Below, one piece after another: positions 34,940-44,100 of a stretch of DNA of 64,000 bases. Numbering within the stretch: position 1 is the stretch's first letter; the number at the start of each line of letters is the position of its first letter. The stretch comes from Dryocola clanedunensis (lineage in GTDB: Bacteria > Pseudomonadota > Gammaproteobacteria > Enterobacterales > Enterobacteriaceae). The position numbers were made by a program, and so were the translations under genes. The notes under the pieces were generated by a model. The model was not told the origin of the DNA and made no database searches. It saw nothing but the letters and a program-made list of their open reading frames with translations. The stretch is taken from NCBI RefSeq assembly GCF_025215155.1, contig NZ_JALHAM010000119.1; one strand, written 5' to 3'.

Positions 34940-36501
34940 CAGAAAATCTCCTTTGCATGATGCGCGGTGGCAATAGCGCGCAGGACAGCGCGGGCTTTAC
35001 TACGGGTTTCATCGGCCTCGGACTGCGGTACGGAGTCCAGCACTACACCTGCGCCAGCCTGCACGGTAGCAATACCATCTTCTACATAGGCCGAGCGGAT
35101 GACGATACAGGTGTCAAGATCGCCGTGGGCGGTAAAGTAACCCACCGCGCCGCCGTAGCTGCCGCGACGAACGCCTTCGGCCTTAGCGATAAGCTGCATG
35201 GCGCGAACTTTTGGCGCGCCGCTCAGCGTGCCCATATTCATGCAGGCGCGGTAAGCGTGAAGCACGTCGAGGTCATTGCGCAGTTCGCCAACAACGCGGG
35301 AAACCAGGTGCATGACGAAAGAGTAACGATCGACTTTGGTCAGGTCTGCAACGTAGCGGCTGCCCGGCGTACAAATGCGGGCCAAATCGTTGCGCGCCAG
35401 GTCAACGAGCATCAGGTGCTCGGACATTTCTTTATTATCAGTACGCATTTCCAGCTCGAAGCGGCTGTCGAGGTCGCGATCGAGCGAGCCGTCTGCTCTG
35501 CGGCCGCGAGGACGAGTCCCGGCAATCGGGTAGATCTCAATCTGGCGTGAAACGGCATCATATTTCAGCGAACTTTCCGGGGATGCGCCGAATAGAGTGA
35601 AATCGTTGTCCTGCATAAAGAACATATACGGGCTTGGGTTGCTCTTTTTCAGCGTCTCATAGGCGGCCAGCGGGGAAGGGCATGGCAGGGAGAAGCGGCG
35701 TGACGGAACAACCTGGAAGATTTCACCGGCGCGAATGGCCTTCTGCATATGACGCACAACCGCACCGTACTCTTCATCGCTCTGGTTGACGTCACAGCTC
35801 ATATGTTCAACTTTCTGCATGGGCAGCGCGGAAGGCGTCTCCTGTAGCTGACGCGAAAGCTGCTCTGCGCGCTGCTCCAGACGGGACTTCTCGGACTGTG
35901 AAGGTGTGAACAGACTTGCCTGAATGCGAGTCTGCTTCTTCTGATGATCGATAACCAGCAGCGTTTCTGCCAGGTAGAAACAGTAGTCAGGGCAGCGGTT
36001 ATCCTGCTTCAGGGCCGGTAAATCCTCGAATCCGGCGACCAGGTCATAGGCAAACAGGCCCCCGAAGAACATCGCCTCGCGTTCAGCTTCCGGTACGCTA
36101 ACCAGCTCCTGCATCAGGCGAAAAGCATCGAAAACGGACAGGGAGCAAAGGCGGGCATCTTCATCCAGCAGCTGGCTGACGGCCGGGAAGTGCAGCACAC
36201 GGCCCTGCGGCAGGTGCTCGTTCTCCACACCTGCCGGAAGCGCTGCGTCCAGTAATGGGAGCAGAGAAGCGCCGTTTTCCGATAGCGCCTGAATCGTGAC
36301 AGTGTCACCTAATGCGGTAATGCGCAGCGCGCTATCTACCAGCAGCAGGCTTTTTAAATCGTCCTTGCTGTCGATATCTGCAGATTCGAGCAGCAGAGTG
36401 GCCGGGCGGGCGCCGCACAGCTGATGGAACACGGCTGTCGGGTTATCCCGGTAGGGTGCATCTTTGGTCAGTAATTCGAGCGCTGGTTTTTGTGTTTGCA
36501 T
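34939..36501 (-). CDS. trpE: TrpE, anthranilate synthase component I
   Basis: TrpE makes anthranilate from chorismate and is feedback-inhibited by tryptophan. The protein is 520 aa. The N-terminal Trp-binding element LLLESADI is visible around residue 38. The chorismate-binding domain has PSPYMFFMQ, IAGTRPRGR, DLARNDLARICTPGSRYV, and GAPKVRAMQLIAKAEGVRRG. It is the first structural gene, about 100 nt after trpL. Confidence 0.98.
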   Translation of the reverse strand: MQTQKPALELLTKDAPYRDNPTAVFHQLCGARPATLLLESADIDSKDDLKSLLLVDSALRITALGDTVTIQALSENGASLLPLLDAALPAGVENEHLPQGRVLHFPAVSQLLDEDARLCSLSVFDAFRLMQELVSVPEAEREAMFFGGLFAYDLVAGFEDLPALKQDNRCPDYCFYLAETLLVIDHQKKQTRIQASLFTPSQSEKSRLEQRAEQLSRQLQETPSALPMQKVEHMSCDVNQSDEEYGAVVRHMQKAIRAGEIFQVVPSRRFSLPCPSPLAAYETLKKSNPSPYMFFMQDNDFTLFGASPESSLKYDAVSRQIEIYPIAGTRPRGRRADGSLDRDLDSRFELEMRTDNKEMSEHLMLVDLARNDLARICTPGSRYVADLTKVDRYSFVMHLVSRVVGELRNDLDVLHAYRACMNMGTLSGAPKVRAMQLIAKAEGVRRGSYGGAVGYFTAHGDLDTCIVIRSAYVEDGIATVQAGAGVVLDSVPQSEADETRSKARAVLRAIATAHHAKEIF

Positions 36502-36524
36502 TTTTTGCTCTTCATATTTTGTTC

Positions 36525-36552
36525 AAAAAAAAGCCCGCATCGTATGGCGGGC
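36525..36552 (-). terminator. trp attenuator terminator
   Basis: On the minus strand GCCCGCC..GCGGGC is followed by T8, between trpL and trpE. The upstream stretch complementary to the 5' arm forms the alternative antiterminator, as in classical Trp attenuation. Confidence 0.92.
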
Positions 36553-36597
36553 CTGGTATCTGGACTGATTAACAGCCGTAACGATGACACTGCCCGT

Positions 36598-36645
36598 TCA
36601 GGAAGTGCGCCACCAGCTATTGTGCAGGTTAAGAATCGCTTTCAT
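36598..36645 (-). CDS. trpL: TrpL, trp operon leader peptide
   Basis: The 15-codon ORF MKAILNLHNSWWRTS has tandem Trp codons at 11-12 and lies just upstream of the attenuator. E. coli TrpL is [14 protein letters not shown] (14 aa), so the WWRTS end is conserved while the middle differs and is one residue longer. Stalling at the Trp codons controls attenuation. Confidence 0.95.
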   Translation of the reverse strand: MKAILNLHNSWWRTS

Positions 36646-36674
36646 TTTCAGATACCTTTGATGTGTGAACTTGC

Positions 36675-36708
36675 GTACTAGTAAACTAGTTCAATGATGT
36701 AATGTCAA
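36675..36708 (-). promoter_or_regulatory. trp promoter with TrpR operator
   Basis: Minus-strand -35 TTGACA (36703-36708) and -10 TTTACT (36680-36685) have 17-bp spacing. The palindrome GAACTAGTTTACTAGTAC (36675-36692) overlaps the -10 and is the TrpR operator (E. coli core CTAGTTAACTAG, here with one central change). Confidence 0.93.
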
Positions 36709-36784
36709 TAGCGATTTTTAGTTAGCCCGGATTCTCGCTATCATGGGAGGTCATTTTCATTTTGTTAACAGTTGCGGAGCCATT

Positions 36785-37666
36785 TTGAGCGAGCCTACCC
36801 TAGCGGTGATTTACGACTTACACAGCCATACCACCGCCTCAGATGGCCTATTAACTCCCCAGGCACTGGTGCAGCGTGCGGTGGATAACCGCGTTGGTAT
36901 CCTGGCGATTACCGACCATGACACCGTCGCGGGACTTGCTGCCGCTCGCACAGAAATCGCTGATAAACAACTTCCTCTACAGTTGATCAGCGGCGTGGAA
37001 ATATCAACCGTCTGGGAAAATCACGAGATCCATATTGTGGGTCTTGGTATTGATGAGCATCACCCTGAAATGGTGACGTTTCTCGCACAGCAAACCGAAC
37101 GCCGTCACCAGAGGGCGGAATTAATTGCTGAAAGGCTCGATAAAGCCCAGATCCCCGGCGCGCTTGAGGGCGCGATGCGCCTTGCCGACGGTGGGGCGGT
37201 AACACGTGGTCATTTTGCCCGTTTTCTTGTGGAAAACGGTAAAGCCAGCAACATGGCGGGTGTTTTTAAGAAGTATCTCGCGAAGGGGAAAACCGGATAC
37301 GTTCCGCCACAGTGGTGTACAATAAAACAAGCCATTGATGTGATTCATCATTCTGGCGGGCAGGCGGTACTGGCACATCCAGGCCGTTATGACCTGACCA
37401 CCAAGTGGCTGAAAAGATTGCTGGCGCATTTTGCCGAAAGTGGTGGCGATGCCATGGAAGTCGCGCAGTGCCAGCAGGCTCCCAATGAAAGAACCGTACT
37501 TGCTGGTCTCGCCATGCAGTTTAATCTGCTGGCCTCGCAGGGCTCCGATTTTCATCAACCCTGTTCGTGGATTGAGCTGGGCCGCAAGCTATGGCTGCCG
37601 GCGGGCGTTGAACCGGTGTGGCAAAACTGGGAGCAGGGCCTCATCGCAAAAGAGAGGACAGTATGA
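36785..37666 (+). CDS. rnm: Rnm (RNase AM, YciV), PHP-domain 5'-3' exonuclease
   Basis: This PHP-superfamily metal-dependent phosphoesterase matures the 5' ends of rRNAs in E. coli. TTG 36785 with GGAG 5 nt upstream gives 293 aa, exactly the E. coli length (LSEPTLAVIYDLHSHTTASD). A longer ATG start at 36743 is not needed. Metal ligands are in DLHSHTTASDG, TDHDT and LAHPGRYDL, with the final DxH in GSDFHQP. It is divergent from trp and overlaps yciO by ATGA. Confidence 0.93.
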   Translation: MSEPTLAVIYDLHSHTTASDGLLTPQALVQRAVDNRVGILAITDHDTVAGLAAARTEIADKQLPLQLISGVEISTVWENHEIHIVGLGIDEHHPEMVTFLAQQTERRHQRAELIAERLDKAQIPGALEGAMRLADGGAVTRGHFARFLVENGKASNMAGVFKKYLAKGKTGYVPPQWCTIKQAIDVIHHSGGQAVLAHPGRYDLTTKWLKRLLAHFAESGGDAMEVAQCQQAPNERTVLAGLAMQFNLLASQGSDFHQPCSWIELGRKLWLPAGVEPVWQNWEQGLIAKERTV

Positions 37667-38283
37667 GTCAATTTTTCTATATCCATCCGGACAATCCGCA
37701 GCAGCGCCTGATTAACCAGGCGGTGGAGATTGTGCGTAAAGGCGGCGTTATCGTCTATCCAACGGATTCCGGCTACGCGCTGGGCTGCAAGCTGGAAGAC
37801 AAATCGGCAATGGAGCGCATCTGCCGCATCCGTCATCTGCCGGACGGCCACAACTTCACGCTGATGTGCCGTGATTTATCCGAGCTTTCAACCTACGCAT
37901 TCGTTGATAATGTGGCGTTCCGCTTAATTAAGAACAACACGCCGGGGAACTACACCTTTATTCTGAAGGGAACGAAGGATGTCCCTCGTCGTCTGCTGCA
38001 GGAGAAGCGCAAAACCATTGGGCTGCGCGTGCCGTCTAACCCTATTGCACAAGCGCTGCTTGAAGTGCTCGACCAGCCCATGCTCTCCACGTCATTGATG
38101 ATGCCGGGTAGCGAGTTTACCGAGTCAGATCCCGAAGAGATCAAAGATCGTCTGGAAAAGGTTGTCGATCTGGTCATTCATGGCGGTTATCTGGGCCAGC
38201 AGCCAACCACCGTCATAGATTTAACCGATGATTCCCCCGTTGTGCTGCGTGAAGGCGTCGGTGACGTTAAGCCTTTCTTATAA
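37663..38283 (+). CDS. yciO: YciO, Sua5/YrdC-family protein
   Basis: This is a 206-aa paralogue of TsaC (threonylcarbamoyl-AMP synthase) with the nucleotide-binding core GGVIVYPTDSGYALGCKLED, KRKTIGLRVPSNPIAQALL and STSLMMPGSE. It is the same length as in E. coli, where it does not replace TsaC in t6A synthesis. Its exact role is unsettled. Translation is coupled to rnm (ATGA overlap). Confidence 0.95.
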   Translation: MSQFFYIHPDNPQQRLINQAVEIVRKGGVIVYPTDSGYALGCKLEDKSAMERICRIRHLPDGHNFTLMCRDLSELSTYAFVDNVAFRLIKNNTPGNYTFILKGTKDVPRRLLQEKRKTIGLRVPSNPIAQALLEVLDQPMLSTSLMMPGSEFTESDPEEIKDRLEKVVDLVIHGGYLGQQPTTVIDLTDDSPVVLREGVGDVKPFL

Positions 38284-38376
38284 TATTGTCTGCGGCTATA
38301 CTGTGCGGCCTAAAATGGGGTGTAAGCCCCATTACCCCATTTCGACGCCTGTGAAGGCGACACCCGAGGAAGCTCA

Positions 38377-39258
38377 ATGAGCGATAAGAGCGAAAAGTTA
38401 CAAAAAGTCCTGGCTCGCGCCGGCCACGGTTCACGCCGTGAAATCGAAACTATTATCTCCGCAGGACGCGTCAGCGTGGATGGCAAAGTTGCCACCCTGG
38501 GCGATCGTGTGGAAGTGACTCAGGCCCTGAAAATTCGTATTGATGGCCACCTGATCTCTATTAAAGAGTCCGCAGATCAGATTTGCCGCGTGCTGGCTTA
38601 CTACAAGCCGGAAGGCGAACTGTGTACCCGCAACGACCCGGAAGGCCGTCCTACCGTGTTCGACCGTCTGCCTAAGCTGCGCGGCGCGCGCTGGATTGCC
38701 GTAGGTCGTCTGGACGTGAATACCTGCGGCCTGCTGCTGTTCACCACTGACGGTGAGCTGGCGAACCGCCTGATGCACCCAAGCCGTGAAGTTGAGCGCG
38801 AATACGCCGTGCGCGTGTTCGGCCAGATTGACGATGATAAAGTGAAGCAGCTGGGCCTCGGCGTTCAGCTGGAGGACGGTCCGGCGGCGTTTAAAACCAT
38901 CAAATTTACCGGCGGGGAAGGCATCAACCAGTGGTACAACGTCACCCTGACAGAAGGCCGTAACCGTGAAGTTCGCCGTCTGTGGGAAGCCGTTGGCGTG
39001 CAGGTCAGCCGTCTAATCCGAGTTCGTTACGGTGACATCCAGCTGCCAAAAGGCCTGCCGCGCGGGGGTTACACCGAACTGGATCTGGCGCAGACCAACT
39101 ATCTGCGTACGCTGGTGGAATTACCAGCAGAAACGGCAAGTAAAGTCGCGGTAGAGAAAGATCGTCGCCGCATGAAGGCGAACCAGATTCGTCGTGCGGT
39201 GAAGCGCCATACTCAAGTTACGGGTGGCGGTCGTCGCTCCAGTAGCCGCAACAGCTAA
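38377..39258 (+). CDS. rluB: RluB, 23S rRNA pseudouridine-2605 synthase
   Basis: The protein is 293 aa (E. coli 291). The N-terminal S4 RNA-binding domain (about 3-60) has KLQKVLARAGHGSRREIETI. The catalytic Asp is in GRLDVNTCGLLLFT (about residue 110), and the KRxx-type C-terminal basic tail RRRMKANQIRRAVKRH is rich in Arg/Lys. It lies 93 nt after yciO. Gene order departs from E. coli immediately downstream. Confidence 0.96.
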   Translation: MSDKSEKLQKVLARAGHGSRREIETIISAGRVSVDGKVATLGDRVEVTQALKIRIDGHLISIKESADQICRVLAYYKPEGELCTRNDPEGRPTVFDRLPKLRGARWIAVGRLDVNTCGLLLFTTDGELANRLMHPSREVEREYAVRVFGQIDDDKVKQLGLGVQLEDGPAAFKTIKFTGGEGINQWYNVTLTEGRNREVRRLWEAVGVQVSRLIRVRYGDIQLPKGLPRGGYTELDLAQTNYLRTLVELPAETASKVAVEKDRRRMKANQIRRAVKRHTQVTGGGRRSSSRNS

Positions 39259-39297
39259 CGCTGCACAAATACAACAAAACCCCTCGCTGAGGGGTTT

Positions 39298-39435
39298 AAG
39301 ACCGATGACAAACCTAAAGCGAATAAATTTCGCCAGGATCTCACCGAATAAATAACAAGGAAATCAATTCATTGATTTTCGTCTGCTGACCACAAAGAAG
39401 GAAAAACCACGCTTTTTCCTTCTTTGTCAGCAACC
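39298..39435 (-). repeat. Terminator-flanked palindromic MITE-like element, copy 5 (reverse orientation)
   Basis: A 138-bp copy in the opposite orientation lies between rluB (+) and rprA/ydiK (-). It is flanked by AAACCCCTC-GCT-GAGGGGTTT (39277-39297) and AAACCCCTC-GCT-GAGGGTTTTT (39437-39458), the second with one G lost from the stem and a long T run. Its ends have diverged slightly (AAGACCGATGACAAACC, and CAGCAACC). It lies at the point where gene order departs from E. coli. Confidence 0.9.
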
Positions 39436-39497
39436 TAAACCCCTCGCTGAGGGTTTTTTTTTGGCCTGGATTCAGGCGAGGCGATGAAAATCAGGCA

Positions 39498-39602
39498 AAA
39501 AAAAAGCCCATCGTTGAGATGGGCAAAGACTACACACAGCAATTCGTTGTTTCACTCAGGGGATTTCCATGCTTATAAATCAATGCGTTGATTCATAACC
39601 TT
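39498..39602 (-). ncRNA. rprA: RprA small RNA
   Basis: On the minus strand the ~105-nt RNA begins near AAGGTTATGAATC. It contains an imperfect hairpin ATGAATCAACGCATTGATTTAT and the strongly conserved single-stranded core GGAAATCCCCTGAGTGAAAC. It ends with the terminator GCCCATC-TCAAC-GATGGGC plus T8. This matches E. coli RprA in order and sequence, and it lies beside ydiK as in E. coli. RprA is an Hfq-dependent, Rcs-controlled activator of rpoS translation. Confidence 0.93.
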
Positions 39603-39800
39603 GCGATAATAGTAGGCATCCTCGTTTCCGGAGTCTCTCGGATTCGTCTCAATAGTTAATAACCGGTAAACGATTAACGTCACAGGACACAGGTTTTGCT
39701 AACTCACAGGGTAAGATCGTGGGGAATGAAGGGGGATTGATTAGCTATGTTAATGATTAAGGGAGGTTACCCCCCCACCGGCGTGGAGGGGCAAAAAGGA

Positions 39801-40919
39801 TTATTTCGCCAGCGTTTCGCCTTCATGCTCTTCGAGTAGCTCAACGACCTGGTGCGGGTCGTCCAGCGGCTGAGGAGCCTCGTGCATCCAGACTGAAATC
39901 AGTCGGTAGGAGACAGCCAGCAGTACCGGGCCGATAAACAGACCGATCATGCCAAAGGCAATCAGCCCGCCGATAACGCCGGAGAGGATGAGTATCATCG
40001 GCAAATCGGCGCCCATACGAATCAGTACCGGACGGATAAAGTTATCCATTGTGCCAACCACACAGCTCCATACCAGCAGTACCGTGCCCCACGTTGTGTC
40101 ACCGGTCCAGTAGAGCCATGCGATCGAAGGCACCAGCACCAGCAGCGGCCCGATTTGCACAAGGCAGCACAGCAGCATGAGCACTGTAAGCAGCGTGGCA
40201 TTTGGGATGCCGGCAAGCGCCAGGCCAAATCCGCCAAGTACTGACTGTACTAACGCCGTCACCACCACTCCTAACGCAACCGCGCGAATGGCCTGACCCG
40301 CCAACAGGACTGCGGCATCACCGCGCTGACCAGAAAGACGGAATGCAAAGTGGCGAATGCCGTTGCCGAGCGTTTCACCCTTCGCGTACAGGAGAACGCT
40401 GAACAGCAGCATCAGACCGCAGTGCATCAGGAAGCTGCCTACGTGGATTGCCTGACCGAGGAACCAGGTCGTCGTGGCACCAATGTAAGGGCGGACTTTC
40501 GCCATAATTGCGCTGCCGCCGCTGTCTACCAGCGTGTTCCAGCCCGCATAGAGTTTGTCACCCACCAGGGGAACGGCGTGCAACCATTCGAACTTTGGTA
40601 GCGCCATATTACCTTTTGAAACCCAGTCCACGACGACACCACTGTTATCGACCAGGCTGTTAACCAGCAGCGCAACGGGTACGACGAACAGCATCAGTAG
40701 CAGCAGGGTCATGACCAGCACGGCCAGGGAACGTTTACCCCATAACAGCCGTTGTATACTCAGCATCAGAGGCCAGGTGGCCATCACGATAGTCCCCGCC
40801 CAGGCAAAGCCGAGCACGAACGGGCGCACAATCCACAAACAGGCGATTATCATCACCGAAATAAACAGCACCGACAGGAGGATCTGTAGCAGATCCTTCG
40901 GTTGACTGACTTTGACCAT
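39801..40919 (-). CDS. ydiK: YdiK, AI-2E/PerM-family membrane protein
   Basis: This is a 372-aa membrane protein of the AI-2E transporter (PerM/UPF0118) family. The start is placed at MVKVSQPKDLLQILLSVLFI (40919), matching E. coli YdiK (370 aa). A longer in-frame start at 41090 adds 57 residues unlike the family. Seven to eight TM segments are seen, with the family motif ALVQSVLGGFGLALAGIPNA. Substrate is unknown. It is divergent from ydiJ. Confidence 0.92.
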   Translation of the reverse strand: MVKVSQPKDLLQILLSVLFISVMIIACLWIVRPFVLGFAWAGTIVMATWPLMLSIQRLLWGKRSLAVLVMTLLLLMLFVVPVALLVNSLVDNSGVVVDWVSKGNMALPKFEWLHAVPLVGDKLYAGWNTLVDSGGSAIMAKVRPYIGATTTWFLGQAIHVGSFLMHCGLMLLFSVLLYAKGETLGNGIRHFAFRLSGQRGDAAVLLAGQAIRAVALGVVVTALVQSVLGGFGLALAGIPNATLLTVLMLLCCLVQIGPLLVLVPSIAWLYWTGDTTWGTVLLVWSCVVGTMDNFIRPVLIRMGADLPMILILSGVIGGLIAFGMIGLFIGPVLLAVSYRLISVWMHEAPQPLDDPHQVVELLEEHEGETLAK

Positions 40920-41123
40920 AGAAAGAATCACCTTAAAAAGACGATGGGCACAGTGCCCTGCGTCAAAACCGTAAAGCAGATGACATAATGATGATGTATT
41001 TCCTCGGTTTTTGACAGGTGTAAAACAGACAGGCGTGTCTGAAAAAAATGTGTTAAAAACGAGAGGCAGTACACGCAAACGATAACCCACAACTTACATA
41101 ACGTCAGGCAGGGTCGACAGTCA

Positions 41124-44100
41124 ATGATCCCACAAATTTCTCAGGCTCCAGGGCTGGTTCAACTGGTGCTTAATTTTTTGCAGGCGCTCGAACTTCAGGG
41201 CTTTACCGGTGATACCGCCACCCACTACGCCGACAGGCTCACGATGGCGACCGATAACAGCATTTACCAGCTGTTACCGGATGCGGTCCTGTTCCCTCGT
41301 TCAACGGCGGATGTGGCGCTTCTGGCTCGTCTGGCTTCCGAAGAACGCTTTAAATCTCTGACCTTTACGCCACGCGGTGGCGGTACAGGTACTAACGGCC
41401 AGGCTTTGAATAAAGGCATTGTCGTCGACATGTCCCGCTATATGAATCGCATTATAGAAATCAATCCGGAGCAGGGTTGGGTGCGCGTGGAAGCGGGGGT
41501 CATAAAAGACCAGTTGAACCAATATCTGAAACCTTACGGCTATTTCTTTGCGCCGGAGCTTTCAACGAGTAACCGTGCAACGCTCGGCGGGATGATCAAT
41601 ACGGACGCCTCTGGCCAGGGCTCACTGGTGTATGGCAAAACGTCCGATCATGTGATGGGAGTGCGAGCAGTATTGCTGGGTGGAGACATTCTGGATACCC
41701 ATCAGATGTCCAGCGCGCTGGCGGAAGATCTGGGACGTGATGAATCCTCAATAGGCAGAATTTACCGTACCGTCTATGAACGCTGCCGCGAGCAACGCTC
41801 GCTGATCCTCGATAAGTTTCCGAAACTCAATCGCTTTCTTACCGGCTACGATCTGCGGCACGTTTTCAACGACGACCTCTCCCAGTTTGACCTCACGCGG
41901 ATCCTGACCGGCTCCGAGGGCACGCTGGCGTTTATCACCGAAGCGAAGCTGGATATCACCCGTATTCCAAAAGTCCGCCGCCTGGTGAACATAAAATACG
42001 ACTCTTTCGATTCTGCGCTGCGCAATGCTCCCTTCATGGTCGAAGCCCGCGCGCTGTCTGTCGAAACGGTAGATTCAAAGGTGCTAAACCTGGCGCGTGA
42101 GGATATTGTCTGGCATTCCGTCAGTGAACTGATTACCGACGTGCCGGACAAAGAGATGCTTGGCCTGAATATCGTCGAGTTCGCCGGTGAAGACCTGGAA
42201 CTGATTGAGGGGCAGGTGGCTTCGCTGTGCGAACGCCTCGACTTCCTGATAGCCGAAGGTGAGGGCGGCGTGATCGGCTGGCAGATTTGCAGCGAACTGG
42301 CCGGCATTGAGCGCATCTACGGCATGCGTAAGAAAGCTGTCGGTCTGTTGGGGAATGCCAAAGGCCAGGCTAAACCGATCCCCTTCGCGGAGGATACCTG
42401 CGTCCCGCCGCATCACCTCGCAGATTACATCGCTGAATTTCGCGCGCTGCTGGACAGCCATAATCTCAGCTACGGCATGTTTGGCCACGTAGACGCGGGC
42501 GTGCTGCACGTTCGTCCGGCGCTGGATATGTGCGACCCGCATCAGGAAGTACTGATGAAGCGCATCTCAGACGACGTGGTGGCATTAACCGCAAAATACG
42601 GCGGCCTGCTGTGGGGCGAGCACGGGAAAGGCTTCCGTGCAGAGTATAGCCCGGCGTTCTTCGGTGAAACTCTCTACGAAGAATTAAGGCGTATCAAAGC
42701 CGTCTTTGACCCGGACAACCGACTGAACCCCGGCAAAATCTGTTCGCCGCTGGGCGTTGATGACCCGATGATGCAGGTCGATGCGGTTAAGCGCGGCACC
42801 TTCGACAGGCAAATCCCGATTGCCGTCCGCACGTCCTGGCGCGGCGCGATGGAGTGTAACGGCAACGGTCTGTGCTTTAACTTCGACGTGAATAGCCCGA
42901 TGTGTCCGTCGATGAAAATCACCAGCAACCGCATTCACTCCCCGAAAGGGCGAGCCACGCTGACGCGTGAATGGCTGCGCCTGCTTGCCGATCGTGGCGT
43001 TGACCCGGAGGCACTGGAAAAACAGCTGCCGCAGCACCGGGCCAGCCTGCGCGGACTGATTGAGCGTTCGCGCAATACATGGCATGCCCGTAAAGGCGAA
43101 TATGATTTCTCGCATGAAGTGAAAGAGGCGATGTCCGGCTGCCTGGCGTGCAAAGCCTGCTCCACGCAGTGCCCGATAAAAATCGATGTGCCGGAGTTTC
43201 GTTCACGTTTCCTGCAGCTCTATCACACTCGCTATCTGCGCCCGATGCGTGACCACCTTGTCGCAACGGTGGAGAGCTACGCACCGCTGATGGCTCGCGC
43301 ACCGAAAACTTTCAACTTCTTTATGAGCCAGCCGTGGGTGCGCAACCTTTCACAGAAACATATCGGTATGGTTGATTTGCCGATGCTGTCGACGCCGTCG
43401 CTGCAACACCAGCTGGTTGGACATCGCTCGGCAAATACCACGCTTGAGCAGCTTGAGAAATTCTCCCCGGAGCAGTGCGCTAAAACCGTGCTGGTGGTGC
43501 AGGATCCGTTTACCAGCTATTACGATGCGCAGGTTGTCGCAGATTTTGTGCGCCTCGTTGAAAAACTGGGTCTGGATCCGGTCGTGCTGCCATTCTCTCC
43601 AAACGGGAAAGCGCAGCACATTAAAGGTTTCCTGCAAAAATTTGCCCGGACGGCACGCAAAACTTCAGATTTCCTGAACCGTATCGCTAAGCTGGGGATG
43701 CCAATGGTCGGCGTCGATCCGGCGCTGGTGCTCTGTTATCGGGATGAGTACAAGCAGACGCTGGGGGAGGCGCGCGGCGACTTCCACGTGCAGCTGGTGC
43801 ATGAATGGCTGCCGGGCGTACTCGCTGAGCACGAAACGTCTGCGGTTGGCGGCGATTCCTGGTATCTCTTTGGCCACTGCACCGAGGTCACGGCTCTGCC
43901 AGCCGCACCGAACCAGTGGGCGGCAATATTCGCCCGCTTTGGCGCGAAGCTGGAAAACGTGAGCGTTGGCTGCTGCGGCATGGCGGGGACCTATGGTCAT
44001 GAGGTGAAGAACCACGCTAACTCACTGGGCATTTACGAGCTGTCATGGCACCAGGCGATACAGCGCCTGCCGCGAAGCCGCTGTCTGGCGACCGGCTATT

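Noticed and set aside
21427..39435. The 139-bp repeats as ERIC, BOX or a CRISPR array
   Set aside because: Sequence does not match the ERIC core, copies are kilobases apart rather than regularly spaced, and no spacers or cas genes are present.
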